Shown here piece by piece: positions 1 to 10,493 of a stretch of 64,000 nt of DNA. This stretch comes from Brucella sp. 21LCYQ03 (GTDB lineage: Bacteria; Pseudomonadota; Alphaproteobacteria; Rhizobiales; Rhizobiaceae). The translations under genes and the position numbers were made by a program. Within the stretch, counting starts at the first letter, position 1, and each line of letters begins with the position of its first letter. Under the pieces are notes generated by a model that did no database searches, was not told the DNA's origin, and saw only the letters and a program-made list of their open reading frames with translations. The stretch spans positions 90,955 to 154,954 of the forward strand of contig NZ_JAMJWE010000011.1 in the NCBI RefSeq assembly GCF_023554105.1, written 5' to 3'.

Positions 1-931
1 GTGAATCGACGCCGATAACGTGGACGCCATTTGCTTGCAGCCATTCGCCAATGGATTTGTCGAGGTCGCGCCAGCCGCCGTCGCCTGAGTAAAATACCGC
101 GACCATTTCAGCCTTGCCGCCTTTGGCAGGAAGATCAACGATAGGCAAGGCTTCATTTTTGGCATCCTGATCAGCCATGGCAACCACATTGTCGACCGCC
201 ATTTTCATACGAGTGGCGAAATCTGGCCCGGATTGCAACACGGCTACTTTTTTCTGTCGTGCTTCCAACGGATTGTTGACCGGCGAGCCTGTTGGGCCAA
301 TTACAAGTGTGGATGCTGGCATTTTCGCATCATATTCATAAGTGAAGCCACCGCCCGGTGCTTTGACGGCATCAGCTTCTTCCGTGCAAGAAGGCAGACG
401 AGTTTTTGCAGGGGTTGGGTCGAGGGCGATTGCACCAGCAATCGTAGCATCAGGAGAGTCGGAAGCGGCGGCATAAGCGATTGTGGCGCCCTGTCCAATG
501 CCCGTTACGACTGGATGGAAATAAACATCGAGATCCAGTCCGCGCAGCGCTTCCTTGGCAATGGCTTCAAAATCAGAGTCGAGGTAATTGCACTCGCCGT
601 CTTCCTTATCGAGTGCCGCCCGCCAAGGGCCAAGTTCAACCGGAAGAACAATGATGTTTCGGTCAAGCATCGCATCCATATAGCTGCGTTCATTATCGCT
701 GATGCCGTTTTCGTCGCTCAGCAATATGGAAAGCCCGACCGGATCGCCTTTCGGCATATAAACCGGAATGTTTGAAAGTCGCTCCGCACTGGCATGGATG
801 ACCGGCTCGTCAGCATTGAAGAACTGTGCCCAATGACGAGCGATCTTGCCTGAATGCATCGCGGCATATGCACCTGCTGCACCAAGCAGCGCCAATCCGA
901 AGACTGTCAAAAGAATGCGTCGCTTCTTCAT
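1..931 (-). CDS. acvB: AcvB/VirJ family protein, partial at the left edge
   Basis: The reading frame opens at an ATG at 931 and stays open to the window edge, about 310 residues. It starts [20 protein letters not shown], a signal peptide or membrane anchor, so the protein is probably periplasmic. The segment [20 protein letters not shown] near the left edge is typical of the VirJ/AcvB alpha/beta-hydrolase fold. Its ATG overlaps the lpiA stop codon by four bases (ATGA), so the two genes are probably translationally coupled. In Agrobacterium, AcvB hydrolyses lysyl-phosphatidylglycerol made by LpiA, and in Rhizobium tropici the lpiA-atvA pair contributes to acid tolerance. The substrate here is inferred from family and neighbour. 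The C-terminal catalytic part lies outside the window. Confidence 0.88.
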   Translation of the reverse strand, partial: MKKRRILLTVFGLALLGAAGAYAAMHSGKIARHWAQFFNADEPVIHASAERLSNIPVYMPKGDPVGLSILLSDENGISDNERSYMDAMLDRNIIVLPVELGPWRAALDKEDGECNYLDSDFEAIAKEALRGLDLDVYFHPVVTGIGQGATIAYAAASDSPDATIAGAIALDPTPAKTRLPSCTEEADAVKAPGGGFTYEYDAKMPASTLVIGPTGSPVNNPLEARQKKVAVLQSGPDFATRMKMAVDNVVAMADQDAKNEALPIVDLPAKGGKAEMVAVFYSGDGGWRDLDKSIGEWLQANGVHVIGVDS

Positions 932-3546
932 TTGCGGATAAACTCCAGAGGGCTGCCATTAATCAGGGTTGTTGCATCGATAAGCGCACGCGGTGTTTCG
1001 AGACCTCCGGGACAGACCATATAATGTGGTGTCCAGACGGGATCGAATTTTTCCTTGAAGGCTTTCAGGCCATCAAAGTGATATAGATCGGCGCCGCGCC
1101 GGTAGATGAAAGAGCCGAAGCGGTTCCAGCGTGACGCCAGTCTGCTGCGGTTTAAGCCCGAGAGCGGTGCGGCACCCAGATTAAACCATTTGTAGCCCTG
1201 ATCTTTGCTATACATGAGCAGTTTGGCAAAAAGTGCGTCCATCAGCAACTTATGCACATTGGGCATGTAACGCATGAGGTCGACGGTGATTTCGGATTTG
1301 TCGGCTCCGCGCCAAAGATTGGCAAAGGCGACAATCTCACCGTCTTTTTTGAGAACAGCAACATCGAAGCGCTTCATGTAATCATCGTCGAAATAGCCTA
1401 GCGAAAAGCCTTTTTCGCTGCCAGACTTATGGTCCAGCCATGCGTCAGAGATTTCGCGCAGACGCGGCACGAGTGGCGGCACGTCTTTCACGTCAATCAC
1501 TTCAAAAGTCAGTCCGTCCTTATCAACCTTGCGATCCGCATAACGGAATGGTTGTCTGCGTGGACCTTCCAGAGAAAAGTCTGCAAGGTTTACGCGCGCA
1601 ACTTCGCCCAGCTTGAGAGCAACAAGCCCCATATCAAGAAATAGCGGCAGGCTTTGCGGACCTACTCCATAAAACACTGTGCGAAGCGCCATTTTGTCGG
1701 CAAGACTATGGAATGCCCATGCGAGGTCTTTGCCGCTTTGTGCGGTGCCGATAGGTTCGCCCAATGCAATCAGACTTCCGCCTGATTGCGCATACATGAT
1801 GAAGGCGCTGTCGTCGGGTGCCAGCAAAAATTGCTTGTCACCCAGCATAGCGAGTGCTGCATCGGTGTGGGGGCATTCAGCAACGAGCGTTGGAACGGCG
1901 TCTGGGATTGAATAGTCGCGTTTGCGTTTACGCTGACTATGTCGGTTGATGATCGAGTGCAGACCAAATGCCGCGACAACTGCAAAGACCAGCACAGTTG
2001 CGCGCAAAAAGCGCGGTGCGTTATCGTTCCATGCGAAGTCCCACCATAGATTGTTGGAGTATTCGACATGGCGATAGACGAAGAAACCGAGCCATGTCGA
2101 AACAATCACTGTCGTGCCGACTGAAGCAATCCAGCTCCAGCTCAATTCAAAGGGGCCAGAAATAGGACGCCGATAGAAGGAGTCCCGAAAACCCCATAGA
2201 GCCAGTGCAAAGACGCAGAGAATGCTTGCTTCTTCCCAGTCCAGCCCCTTGGCAATCGAGAAAACAGCACCAAACAGGAGAAGAACGATGGCCGCAATCC
2301 ATGCGCGTTCCAGCCGTTTGAACAAGCCACGTGCGACAATGAGCAGAGCGACGCCAACCAGACTTGCTGCAAGATGCGATGTCTCGACAAAAAACTCCGG
2401 AACAATGCCTGACAGGATTTTGACGCGATAGCGCATATCGGGTGTTGCACCCGAAACGAGTAGTATAATGCCACCAAGGAAGATGATGCTGGCGGAAAGC
2501 CCCGGTATCAGCGGCTCGACAAGGCGTTTGGCAAATTTGGCCTGTCGCCCAAGCATTTGCCTGCGGCGCATAGCTTCCCAGATGAGCAGGCCAATTGTCG
2601 AAACCACGAGCGGCATGACGGTGTAAATCACGCGATAGGCCAGCAGACCGGCAATCGCCTGCGGATTATCGCCAATCCCCAGACCTGCGATGATGGTTGC
2701 TTCAAAGGCACCCAGTCCACCCGGAGCATGGCTTGCGATACCAAGAACAATCGCAATTACATAGACGAGCGAGAAGACTGCAAAGCTTGGCACTGCATCC
2801 TGTGGCATCAGAACGTAAAGCGTTGCGGCTGCAGCTCCGACATCGATAAGGCCGGCAAGGATCTGCGTGATCGCGCCCTTTGAGTTTGGCAAGCGCAGAC
2901 TAAGCGATCCTATGCGCAACGCACGTTGTCCATGTGAAAGCCAATAGATCAGCCAGGCGATCCCAGCGAGAATAATAATGCCCGCGACAATATCAATTCG
3001 GGCATCAATGGTCGAAATCCACGGAACATCCTGCGGATCGATCAGGAGGGCTGCACCCACCATGATGATGAGTGCAAACCAGATTGCAAACCATGAAGTG
3101 CCAACGATCTTGCCAATGTCGGCCAGACTAATGCCTTCCGCTGCATAAATGCGATAGCGCAGTGCGCCGCCAGTGAGTAGTGAAAAACCAATGGCGTTTG
3201 AGATTGCATAGCCTGCGGCACCTGCAACAGCAGCGATACGGCGAGGAATCTGATTTGGTGCAATCGTATCAACCGCAACCACGTCGTAAAGTGCGACTGC
3301 TGCATAGCTGAGCATCGTAAACAGGACAGCGAGGCCGATGACGCTCCATGGCATCTCATGAAATGCATCAAGCGTATCTTTGCGTGATGTATTTTGAAGA
3401 AGATTTCCCAAAACGTAGATCGCCAGCAAAGCGATTGCGATTCCCGCAATCGGAAACAAAAAATGCTGGTAACGTTTTAGCCAGCCGAAAAATGATTTCG
3501 TTGGGGCTTGTACTGAAGAAGATTCTTCATCATCAATTAAGCTCAT
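928..3546 (-). CDS. lpiA: Lysyl-phosphatidylglycerol synthase (MprF/LpiA family)
   Basis: The protein has about 872 residues when started at [10 protein letters not shown] (ATG 3546), the usual size of bifunctional MprF/LpiA. An in-frame ATG at 3657 would add 37 residues with no family look, so I prefer the inner start, although no clear Shine-Dalgarno sequence is visible. The N-terminal two thirds is a chain of hydrophobic segments (the flippase domain, first segment [19 protein letters not shown]). The last 300 residues form the soluble GNAT-like synthase domain. The enzyme transfers lysine from Lys-tRNA to phosphatidylglycerol and lowers membrane charge. The next gene encodes AcvB, predicted to hydrolyse the same lipid, so the operon can both make and remove it. 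Confidence 0.9.
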   Translation of the reverse strand: MSLIDDEESSSVQAPTKSFFGWLKRYQHFLFPIAGIAIALLAIYVLGNLLQNTSRKDTLDAFHEMPWSVIGLAVLFTMLSYAAVALYDVVAVDTIAPNQIPRRIAAVAGAAGYAISNAIGFSLLTGGALRYRIYAAEGISLADIGKIVGTSWFAIWFALIIMVGAALLIDPQDVPWISTIDARIDIVAGIIILAGIAWLIYWLSHGQRALRIGSLSLRLPNSKGAITQILAGLIDVGAAAATLYVLMPQDAVPSFAVFSLVYVIAIVLGIASHAPGGLGAFEATIIAGLGIGDNPQAIAGLLAYRVIYTVMPLVVSTIGLLIWEAMRRRQMLGRQAKFAKRLVEPLIPGLSASIIFLGGIILLVSGATPDMRYRVKILSGIVPEFFVETSHLAASLVGVALLIVARGLFKRLERAWIAAIVLLLFGAVFSIAKGLDWEEASILCVFALALWGFRDSFYRRPISGPFELSWSWIASVGTTVIVSTWLGFFVYRHVEYSNNLWWDFAWNDNAPRFLRATVLVFAVVAAFGLHSIINRHSQRKRKRDYSIPDAVPTLVAECPHTDAALAMLGDKQFLLAPDDSAFIMYAQSGGSLIALGEPIGTAQSGKDLAWAFHSLADKMALRTVFYGVGPQSLPLFLDMGLVALKLGEVARVNLADFSLEGPRRQPFRYADRKVDKDGLTFEVIDVKDVPPLVPRLREISDAWLDHKSGSEKGFSLGYFDDDYMKRFDVAVLKKDGEIVAFANLWRGADKSEITVDLMRYMPNVHKLLMDALFAKLLMYSKDQGYKWFNLGAAPLSGLNRSRLASRWNRFGSFIYRRGADLYHFDGLKAFKEKFDPVWTPHYMVCPGGLETPRALIDATTLINGSPLEFIRK

Positions 3547-3803
3547 CTGAGCACTGTCCAGTCTGGAGCAATCTAAAATCTGGCAAATGATCCCGCTTTG
3601 GGGCGAACTTGTGTTCGAACGAGATGCGGTATTAAAAATATTCAAACTAATGTCCAAGTCACGTTATAAGGCCAGTAAACTGAAGTCGCTGCAAGTGCTT
3701 TGGACGAAACAGAATATTTTTCTGGGGTTTGTTCAAAAACAAATGAATAGAGTAATTTATCTGTTTCAGATAAGAACCGTTTTGTGTGAAGAATGAGGTT
3801 TTA
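3547..3803. promoter_or_regulatory. Divergent intergenic region lpiA / ccdA-like gene
   Basis: These 257 bases separate two divergently read genes and must hold both promoters. The stretch is AT-rich between about 3640 and 3780. I could not pick a convincing -35/-10 pair or operator by eye. Confidence 0.4.
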
Positions 3804-4553
3804 GTGCTTAGTGTTTCTTATTTAACGGCGGCCGGGGCAGGAGCACTGTCATTTCTTTCGCCCTGTGTTTTGCCGCTGGTTCCGCCATATCTTTGTTATA
3901 TGGCAGGGGTGAGCGTAGAAGATTTTCGCGCTGAAAAAGAAGCGCGAGTCGCCGCGGCACCAAGCCAGCGCCGCTCGCTTGCTTTTGCTGCAATTTGCTT
4001 TGTTCTCGGCTTCACCACTGTTTTTGTTGCGCTTGGTGCAGGTGCGTCATCAATCGGCGCATTCCTGCGTATGTGGCAGCAGGAAATAGCAATGGTTGCA
4101 GGCATTGTCATTATACTGATGGGCCTCAACTTCCTCGGTGTTCTTCGTTTTTCATTCCTGTCGCGAGAAGCGCGTTTTCAGGCGCGCAGCGCACCTGCCA
4201 CGCCATTAGGCGCGTATGTTATGGGCTTGGCTTTTGCCTTTGGCTGGACACCGTGCATCGGTCCGGTACTAGGTCCGATCCTCACCTTAGCGGGGGGCAG
4301 TAGTACTGTCGGCGAGGGCGCTGCACTGTTGGCAGTCTATTCGCTCGGCCTTGGTATTCCGTTTCTCATCGCAGCGCTTTTCTCTGGCGCATTCATGCGA
4401 TTTTTGTCGCGCTTCCGTGTGCATCTTGGCAAAGTCGAGAAAGCCATGGGCGTTCTCTTGATTGCCGCAGGCGTCCTTTTCCTGACGGGCGGCATGCAGT
4501 CCTTTTCTTTCTGGCTGCTAGAAACTTTCCCAGCATTGGGCAGACTTGGATAA
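3804..4553 (+). CDS. ccdA: CcdA/DsbD-type transmembrane thiol-disulfide transporter
   Basis: This is a small polytopic membrane protein of about 249 residues with roughly six hydrophobic segments. Two conserved cysteine motifs are visible: FLSPCVLPLVPPYL near the N-terminus and GWTPCIGPVLGP in the middle. The paired Pro-Cys cysteines are the redox-active pair of CcdA and the DsbD beta domain, which pass electrons from cytoplasmic thioredoxin to periplasmic acceptors, often for cytochrome c maturation. There is no ATG. I choose GTG 3804 because GAGG lies five bases upstream; GTG 3786 would add six residues. No cytochrome c maturation gene is adjacent, so the periplasmic partner is unknown. Confidence 0.85.
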   Translation: MLSVSYLTAAGAGALSFLSPCVLPLVPPYLCYMAGVSVEDFRAEKEARVAAAPSQRRSLAFAAICFVLGFTTVFVALGAGASSIGAFLRMWQQEIAMVAGIVIILMGLNFLGVLRFSFLSREARFQARSAPATPLGAYVMGLAFAFGWTPCIGPVLGPILTLAGGSSTVGEGAALLAVYSLGLGIPFLIAALFSGAFMRFLSRFRVHLGKVEKAMGVLLIAAGVLFLTGGMQSFSFWLLETFPALGRLG

Positions 4554-4614
4554 CGCACTGTATACGCTTTGATGCTATGGAGCAGATAAGCCTTCAATTA
4601 TTCTGGACGATATC

Positions 4615-5979
4615 ATGACAGACCGAACCTGCCTTTCCATCGTGCTTGCCGCTGGCGAAGGCACACGTATGAAGTCGAACCGGCCAAAAGTTCTGCATCA
4701 GGTGGCTGGCCTGCCGCTGGTCTCACATGTGGTCAAAGCTGTGCAGGGCACTGGCAAAAGCGATGTGGCGCTGGTCGTCGGACGCGGGGCGGATGAAGTA
4801 CGCGGCGCTGTCGAAAAAGTTGCTGATGCAGTTTCCGCTTTCGAGCAGAAAGAACGTCTTGGTACGGCGCATGCTGTTCTGGCGGCACGTGAAGCGATTG
4901 AACGCGGATATGATGATCTGCTGATCGTCTTTGGTGATACGCCGCTGATCGAAGCGCATTCATTGCTGGCCGCACGCAAAAAGCTTTCAGAGGGTGCTGA
5001 TGTTGTTGTTATCGGTTTCCGTCCTGAAAGCGCGCATGGCTATGGTCGTTTGATTGAAGAAGGCGGCAAGCTTGTCGCGATTATCGAGGAAAAAGAGGCG
5101 ACCGACGAGCAGAAGAAGATCGGCTTCTGCAATGGCGGACTGATGGCCGTTCGCGGCGCCCACGTACTTTCATTGCTCGATGCGGTTGATAATAAAAACG
5201 CCAAGGGTGAATATTATCTCACTGACATCGTTGGTCTCGCACATGGCAAGGGCCTGAATGTCGTAGCGATTGAAGTGCCGGTCGATAATGTGATTGGCAT
5301 CAACAATCGCGCAGAGCTTTCTGTTGCGGAAAACATCTGGCAGAATCGTAAGCGTCAGGAAATGATGCTGGCCGGTGTGACGCTGATCGCACCCGAAACT
5401 GTGTTTTTCTCGCACGATACGCTGGTCGAAGCTGACGTTGTCATCGAACCGAATGTGTTCTTCGGACCAAACGTGCATGTCGCATCGGGTGCTCTGATCC
5501 ATGCTTTCTCGCATATTGAAGGCGCAAAAATTGGTGTCAACGCTGAGATTGGACCGTTTGCGCGCTTGCGTCCCGGTGCAAACCTTGGCGAAAAATCAAA
5601 AGTGGGTAATTTCTGCGAAGTTAAAAATGCAGAAGTTGGTAAGGGAGCAAAGATCAACCATCTCACCTATATTGGAGATGCGGTGGTTGGAGCTTCAAGC
5701 AATATCGGCGCTGGCACGATTACCTGCAACTACGATGGCTATAACAAATACAAGACCGTGATCGGCGAAAACGCATTTGTTGGCTCTAACAGCTCGCTTG
5801 TTGCGCCCGTATCAATTGGCAACAATGCCTATATCGCGTCTGGTAGCACGATCACGGATGACGTTCCTGCCGACGCTTTGGCTTTCGGTCGTGCACGACA
5901 GGAAACAAAAGAAGGTCGTGGAAAGCTGCTGCGTGAGAAGTATGCTGCCATCAAAGCGGCTAAAACGGCGAAGAAATAA
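4615..5979 (+). CDS. glmU: Bifunctional GlmU (GlcN-1-P acetyltransferase / GlcNAc-1-P uridylyltransferase)
   Basis: The 454-residue protein has the GlmU layout. The N-terminal uridylyltransferase domain carries [11 protein letters not shown] and a following PKVLH. The C-terminal left-handed beta-helix acetyltransferase domain carries many hexapeptide repeats ([30 protein letters not shown]). It makes UDP-GlcNAc, the precursor of peptidoglycan and lipid A, in the cytoplasm. glmS, the gene for the first step of the same route, follows about 100 bases downstream, as is usual in this order. The length matches the family and nothing looks broken. Confidence 0.97.
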   Translation: MTDRTCLSIVLAAGEGTRMKSNRPKVLHQVAGLPLVSHVVKAVQGTGKSDVALVVGRGADEVRGAVEKVADAVSAFEQKERLGTAHAVLAAREAIERGYDDLLIVFGDTPLIEAHSLLAARKKLSEGADVVVIGFRPESAHGYGRLIEEGGKLVAIIEEKEATDEQKKIGFCNGGLMAVRGAHVLSLLDAVDNKNAKGEYYLTDIVGLAHGKGLNVVAIEVPVDNVIGINNRAELSVAENIWQNRKRQEMMLAGVTLIAPETVFFSHDTLVEADVVIEPNVFFGPNVHVASGALIHAFSHIEGAKIGVNAEIGPFARLRPGANLGEKSKVGNFCEVKNAEVGKGAKINHLTYIGDAVVGASSNIGAGTITCNYDGYNKYKTVIGENAFVGSNSSLVAPVSIGNNAYIASGSTITDDVPADALAFGRARQETKEGRGKLLREKYAAIKAAKTAKK

Positions 5980-6081
5980 AAGACTATTGAATGACAATAG
6001 CGGCAATCCTCCGGGTTGCCGTTCTGCTTTATAAGTTTTAAATCGCAGCTATATGCGTGAATCTTGGATTTGGAGCACCCT

Positions 6082-7905
6082 ATGTGTGGAATTATCGGCA
6101 TCATCGGCAATGACGAAGTTGCACCGCGTCTGGTTGATGCGCTGAAGCGGCTTGAATATCGCGGCTATGATTCCGCTGGTATCGCTACGCTATTGGATGG
6201 AAAGCTTGATCGCCGTCGCGCGGAAGGCAAGCTGGTCAATCTTGAAAAGCGTTTGGCAGGCGAGCCACTGCCGGGCGTGATTGGCATTGGCCATACCCGT
6301 TGGGCCACACATGGCAAGCCGGTTGAGCGCAACGCGCATCCGCATATCACGTCACGTTTGGCTGTGGTTCATAATGGCATCATCGAAAATTTTGCCGAAC
6401 TGCGGGCTATGCTCTCGGCTGAAGGCTACAAGTTCGAAACGGAAACCGACACCGAAGCTGTCGCGCATCTCGTGACCCGCGAACTGAATAAGGGCAAATC
6501 GCCGGTTGAAGCCGTACGCGATTGTCTGCCATTGTTGCAGGGTGCTTTTGCTCTCGCTTTCCTTTTTGAGGGCGACGAAGAAACTCTGATTGGTGCTCGT
6601 CAGGGGCCACCATTGGCCGTTGGCTATGGTGACGGCGAAATGTTCCTTGGCTCCGACGCTATTGCGCTGTCGCCTTTCACAGATACGATTGCCTATCTTG
6701 AAGATGGCGATTGGGCCGTGCTGACCCGCAAGGGTGTGACCGTCTATGACGAGAATAATGTAGAGGTTGAGCGCGCGATCCAGAAGTCGCAGACAGCCAA
6801 CATGCAGGTCTCGAAGGGCAATCACCGTCATTTCATGCAAAAAGAGATGTTCGAGCAACCGGAAGTGATTTCCCATACGCTCGCGAATTATCTCGACTTC
6901 ACCACTGGTAAGGTGCGCCCGGAAGCGGTCAGTATTGATTTCAGCAAGATTGATCGTCTGACGATCTCTGCTTGCGGTACGGCTTTCTATGCGGCGTCAG
7001 TGGGTAAATACTGGTTTGAGCAGATCGCACGTCTGCCGGTCGATAGCGATATTGCGTCGGAATTCCGCTATCGCGAAATGCCGCTTTCAAAAGACTCGCT
7101 CGCTATGTTCGTTTCGCAGTCTGGTGAAACGGCTGATACACTTGCTTCGCTGCGGTACTGTAAGTCACAGGGGCTGAAAATCGCCTCTGTGGTGAATGTC
7201 ACAGGCTCGACCATTGCGCGTGAATCGGATGCTGTGTTCCCAACCCTTGCTGGTCCTGAAATTGGTGTTGCATCCACAAAGGCTTTCACCTGTCAGCTTT
7301 CAACGATGGCATCGCTTGTTATTGCTGCTGCAAAGGCCCGCGGTACCATTGATGACAAGCGTGAGCAGGAGTTGGTTCGCCAGCTTTCTGAAGCGCCGCG
7401 CTTCATCAATCAGGTGCTTAAGCTTGAAGACCAGATTGCCGCCGTCTGCCACGAGCTGGCGAAGGTCAATCATGTGCTTTATCTCGGTCGCGGAACATCG
7501 TTCCCGCTGGCTATGGAAGGCGCGTTGAAGCTCAAGGAAATTTCCTACATTCATGCCGAAGGCTATGCGGCTGGCGAACTGAAGCACGGCCCGATTGCGC
7601 TGATCGATGAAACCATGCCGGTTATTGTTATTGCGCCTTCTGATCGTCTTTATGATAAGACCGTTTCTAACATGCAGGAAGTGGCAGCACGCGGCGGTCG
7701 TATCATTCTCATCACCGATAAGAAGGGTGCTGCATCTGCTAGCATCGACACGATGGCTACAATCGTCTTGCCGGATGTGCCGGAGTTTATCACACCGCTC
7801 GTTTATGCTCTGCCAATCCAGATGTTGGCTTATCACACAGCATTGCTGATGGGGACTGACGTTGATCAGCCACGCAATCTGGCGAAGTCGGTGACGGTAG
7901 AATAA
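6082..7905 (+). CDS. glmS: Glutamine-fructose-6-phosphate aminotransferase (isomerizing)
   Basis: GlmS makes glucosamine-6-phosphate from fructose-6-phosphate and glutamine. The start is fixed at ATG 6082 because the mature enzyme needs an N-terminal cysteine nucleophile: the protein reads M-CGIIGIIG, and GGAG lies six bases upstream. An upstream in-frame TTG at 6064 would bury that cysteine. The glutaminase domain shows RGYDSAG and GHTRWATHG. Two SIS domains follow (SACGTAFYA, SQSGETADT, GRGTSFPLA), and the protein ends KSVTVE as expected. It has 607 residues, a normal length. With glmU just upstream, two of the enzymes for UDP-GlcNAc are encoded together. Confidence 0.97.
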   Translation: MCGIIGIIGNDEVAPRLVDALKRLEYRGYDSAGIATLLDGKLDRRRAEGKLVNLEKRLAGEPLPGVIGIGHTRWATHGKPVERNAHPHITSRLAVVHNGIIENFAELRAMLSAEGYKFETETDTEAVAHLVTRELNKGKSPVEAVRDCLPLLQGAFALAFLFEGDEETLIGARQGPPLAVGYGDGEMFLGSDAIALSPFTDTIAYLEDGDWAVLTRKGVTVYDENNVEVERAIQKSQTANMQVSKGNHRHFMQKEMFEQPEVISHTLANYLDFTTGKVRPEAVSIDFSKIDRLTISACGTAFYAASVGKYWFEQIARLPVDSDIASEFRYREMPLSKDSLAMFVSQSGETADTLASLRYCKSQGLKIASVVNVTGSTIARESDAVFPTLAGPEIGVASTKAFTCQLSTMASLVIAAAKARGTIDDKREQELVRQLSEAPRFINQVLKLEDQIAAVCHELAKVNHVLYLGRGTSFPLAMEGALKLKEISYIHAEGYAAGELKHGPIALIDETMPVIVIAPSDRLYDKTVSNMQEVAARGGRIILITDKKGAASASIDTMATIVLPDVPEFITPLVYALPIQMLAYHTALLMGTDVDQPRNLAKSVTVE

Positions 7906-7911
7906 AAACAG

Positions 7912-7937
7912 AAATGGCCGCAGCGATGCGGCCATTT
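7912..7937. terminator. Bidirectional terminator between glmS and recG
   Basis: An 11-base perfect stem (AAATGGCCGCA / TGCGGCCATTT) with a four-base loop sits between the convergent glmS and recG genes. It is flanked by T-rich sequence on the + side and A-rich sequence on the other, so it can serve both genes. Confidence 0.85.
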
Positions 7938-7939
7938 TG

Positions 7940-10048
7940 TTATCCAGCGCGTAGCAACCGGATCGCCTCATCGCGTCCAAAGAGATAAAGCAGTACACGC
8001 AAAGCCTGACCGCGTTCACTTTCAAGATCGGGATCGCTCGCCAGAATGTAACGCGCATCTTTGCGGGCGATCTCCAGCAGGTCACCGTGTGCTTCAATCG
8101 AAGCAAGGCGGAAACCCGGCGTGCCTGATTGACGTGTGCCGAGCAATTCGCCTTCGCCGCGCAATTTCAGGTCTTCTTCAGCAATGCGGAAACCATCTTC
8201 CGTTTCGCGCATCACTTTGAGCCGCGCCTGACCGATTTCACCAAGCGGGCCTTTATAAAGCAGAAGACAGGTGGACGGTTTGTCGCCACGTCCGACGCGC
8301 CCGCGCAGCTGGTGCAATTGAGATAGGCCGAAACGTTCCGCATGTTCGATGACGATGATCGTTGCATCCGGCACGTCGACGCCGACCTCAATGACGGTCG
8401 TTGCAACAAGAAGTCGTGTTTCTCCTTGCTTGAAAGCGCGCATGGCGTCGTCTTTTTCTGCACCACTCATACGGCCATGAATGAGGCCGATCTTGTTGCC
8501 AAACACCGGCTTCAGCGATTCAAAACGTTCTTCGGCGGACGTGAGTTCGACAAGTTCGGATTCTTCCACCAAGGGGCAAATCCAGTAGATTTTCTGCCCT
8601 TCATGTATGGCTTTCCGAATGCGCTCAACGAGTTCGTTCATTCGCTCCATTGGAAGAATTGCCGTGGTGATTGGCTGTCGTCCAGCTGGCTTTTCGGTGA
8701 GCTTGGAAACATCCATGTCACCGAAGGCTGTCAGCACGAGTGTACGCGGGATCGGCGTTGCCGTCATAACCAGCATATCAGGTGCGGTGCCTTTGGCTGT
8801 CAGCATCAAACGCTGATGCACACCAAAGCGATGCTGCTCATCAATGATAACAAAGACGAGATCGTGATACTCGACTTTTTCCTGAAAAAGCGCATGCGTG
8901 CCGATGATAATATCGACTTCGCCACTTTTCAGGCCTTCAAGTGTAGCAGTTCGTTCTTTACCCTTGTCGCGGCCAGTAAGCAGGGCCACTTTCAAGCCTA
9001 CTTTTTCAGCAAGTGGGGCAATCGTTGCAAAATGTTGCCGCGCCAGAACTTCGGTGGGCGCCATCAATGCTGACTGCCCGCCAGATTCAGCTGCATGTGC
9101 CATTGATAACAGACCAACGACTGTCTTGCCGGAACCCACATCCCCTTGCAAAAGCCGCAACATTCGTTCTGGTGATTTAAGGTCGGTGATGATTTCGCGA
9201 ACTGCCTGATCCTGACCTTTGGTAAGCTTATAGGGCAGGTGACGCATGATTTCAGTCACAATGCGACCATTGCCTTCAAGCGGACGTCCTGAAAGCCGAC
9301 GCGTTTTGGCTCGCACCATTGCTAGTGCGAGTTGGCCTGCCAGAAACTCGTCATAGGCCAGCCTGCGGCGCGTGATGCTTTCAAGCGCTATATCGCTTGG
9401 GTCTTCCGGCAGATGCATCGTGTTGAGAGCATCTTTGAATGGCGAAAAGCGCTCCCGCGCAATCAAAGGCCCATCGATCCATTCGGGCAGAACCGGCACG
9501 CGGGTCAGTGCTTCTTTCATCGCACGACCAAGCGTTTTGGAAGAAAGCCCGGCGGTTAACGGATAAACCGGCTCGACCATCGGTAGATTGGCTGCATCTT
9601 CAAGACTTGCGATATAATCGGGATGCACCATCGAAGCGCGTCCGTTAAACCATTCGACCTTGCCTGAAACGATGACGGTTTCACCTTCTGGCAACGTCTT
9701 TTCAAGCCATGGCAATTGCGCATGGAAAAAAGTGAGGACAATTTCGCCAGTATCATCATGGGCGATCACACGATGCGGAACATTGCCTTTTCCGCGCGGT
9801 GCTGGCTGATGCTGATCGACCTTAACTTCCAGCGTAACAATTGCACCTTCCTGCGCAAAAGCGATGCCGGGGCGGTTGCGCCGGTCGATAACGCTGTTCG
9901 GCGGCAGAAACAGAAGCTGGCCCACTTTGGGCTCAGCTCCTGGCACGTCTGTGCCCAAAAGTTTGCCAAGCAAAGCTGCCACTTTCGGGCCAATGCCGGA
10001 AAGCGAGCGGACGGAAGCGAAAAACGGATCAAGGACAGACGGACGCAT
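7940..10048 (-). CDS. recG: ATP-dependent DNA helicase RecG
   Basis: RecG remodels stalled replication forks and Holliday junctions. I start it at MRPSVLDPFF (ATG 10048), giving 702 residues, normal for alphaproteobacterial RecG. A longer frame from 10138 adds 30 residues without family character. An N-terminal wedge domain (RSLSGIGPKVAALL) is followed by superfamily 2 helicase motifs: GDVGSGKT (Walker A), DEQHRFG (a DEQH version of motif II), TATPIPRT, and QLRGRVGRG (motif VI). It converges on glmS and is divergent from sdhE. Confidence 0.96.
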   Translation of the reverse strand: MRPSVLDPFFASVRSLSGIGPKVAALLGKLLGTDVPGAEPKVGQLLFLPPNSVIDRRNRPGIAFAQEGAIVTLEVKVDQHQPAPRGKGNVPHRVIAHDDTGEIVLTFFHAQLPWLEKTLPEGETVIVSGKVEWFNGRASMVHPDYIASLEDAANLPMVEPVYPLTAGLSSKTLGRAMKEALTRVPVLPEWIDGPLIARERFSPFKDALNTMHLPEDPSDIALESITRRRLAYDEFLAGQLALAMVRAKTRRLSGRPLEGNGRIVTEIMRHLPYKLTKGQDQAVREIITDLKSPERMLRLLQGDVGSGKTVVGLLSMAHAAESGGQSALMAPTEVLARQHFATIAPLAEKVGLKVALLTGRDKGKERTATLEGLKSGEVDIIIGTHALFQEKVEYHDLVFVIIDEQHRFGVHQRLMLTAKGTAPDMLVMTATPIPRTLVLTAFGDMDVSKLTEKPAGRQPITTAILPMERMNELVERIRKAIHEGQKIYWICPLVEESELVELTSAEERFESLKPVFGNKIGLIHGRMSGAEKDDAMRAFKQGETRLLVATTVIEVGVDVPDATIIVIEHAERFGLSQLHQLRGRVGRGDKPSTCLLLYKGPLGEIGQARLKVMRETEDGFRIAEEDLKLRGEGELLGTRQSGTPGFRLASIEAHGDLLEIARKDARYILASDPDLESERGQALRVLLYLFGRDEAIRLLRAG

Positions 10049-10193
10049 GGCGGGAGAATTAACTGCTTTGCTTTTCTGTGCAAGCCTTTGAAATAGTTTT
10101 GTACTATTTTTGTTCTTGTTGCGGAAACGGGTTCCCACTTGCGCCTGAGATGCTATATACCGGCAACATATTTGTTAATGGAGCGCTCAAACA

Positions 10194-10481
10194 ATGACTG
10201 GCAGCACACTTGCGGCAGGAAATCTTGATGTAAGGCGTCGCAAGCTTCTGTTTCGCGCGTGGCATCGTGGTATGCGTGAGATGGATTTGATCCTCGGGCA
10301 ATATGCAGACCAGTATCTTCCTGAGTTCACAGATGAGCAGCTTGATGAGTTTGAACAGCTTCTTGAAGTGCTTGATCGCGATCTCTTGAAGTGGGTAACA
10401 GGCGAATGCCCGACGCCTGAAGAACATGATACGCCGTTGTTCCGTGATATCATCGCTTTCCGTGACCGCATAGAATTCTGA
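10194..10481 (+). CDS. sdhE: Succinate dehydrogenase assembly factor SdhE (DUF339)
   Basis: This 95-residue protein helps attach FAD covalently to the flavoprotein subunit of succinate dehydrogenase. The family signature is seen as RAWHRGMREMDLILG, including the RGxxE-type motif needed for flavinylation, followed by the acidic helical stretch EQLDEFEQLLEVLDRDLL and GECPTPEE. It lies just before mfd (12 bases) and divergent from recG; I recall this order from related genomes but could not check it here. Confidence 0.94.
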   Translation: MTGSTLAAGNLDVRRRKLLFRAWHRGMREMDLILGQYADQYLPEFTDEQLDEFEQLLEVLDRDLLKWVTGECPTPEEHDTPLFRDIIAFRDRIEF

Positions 10482-10493
10482 GAATAAGTCGCC

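Noticed and set aside
233..775. A 180-codon frame on the + strand at the left edge
   Set aside because: It is antisense to the acvB frame, which has a signal peptide and family motifs; no ribosome-binding site or known family.
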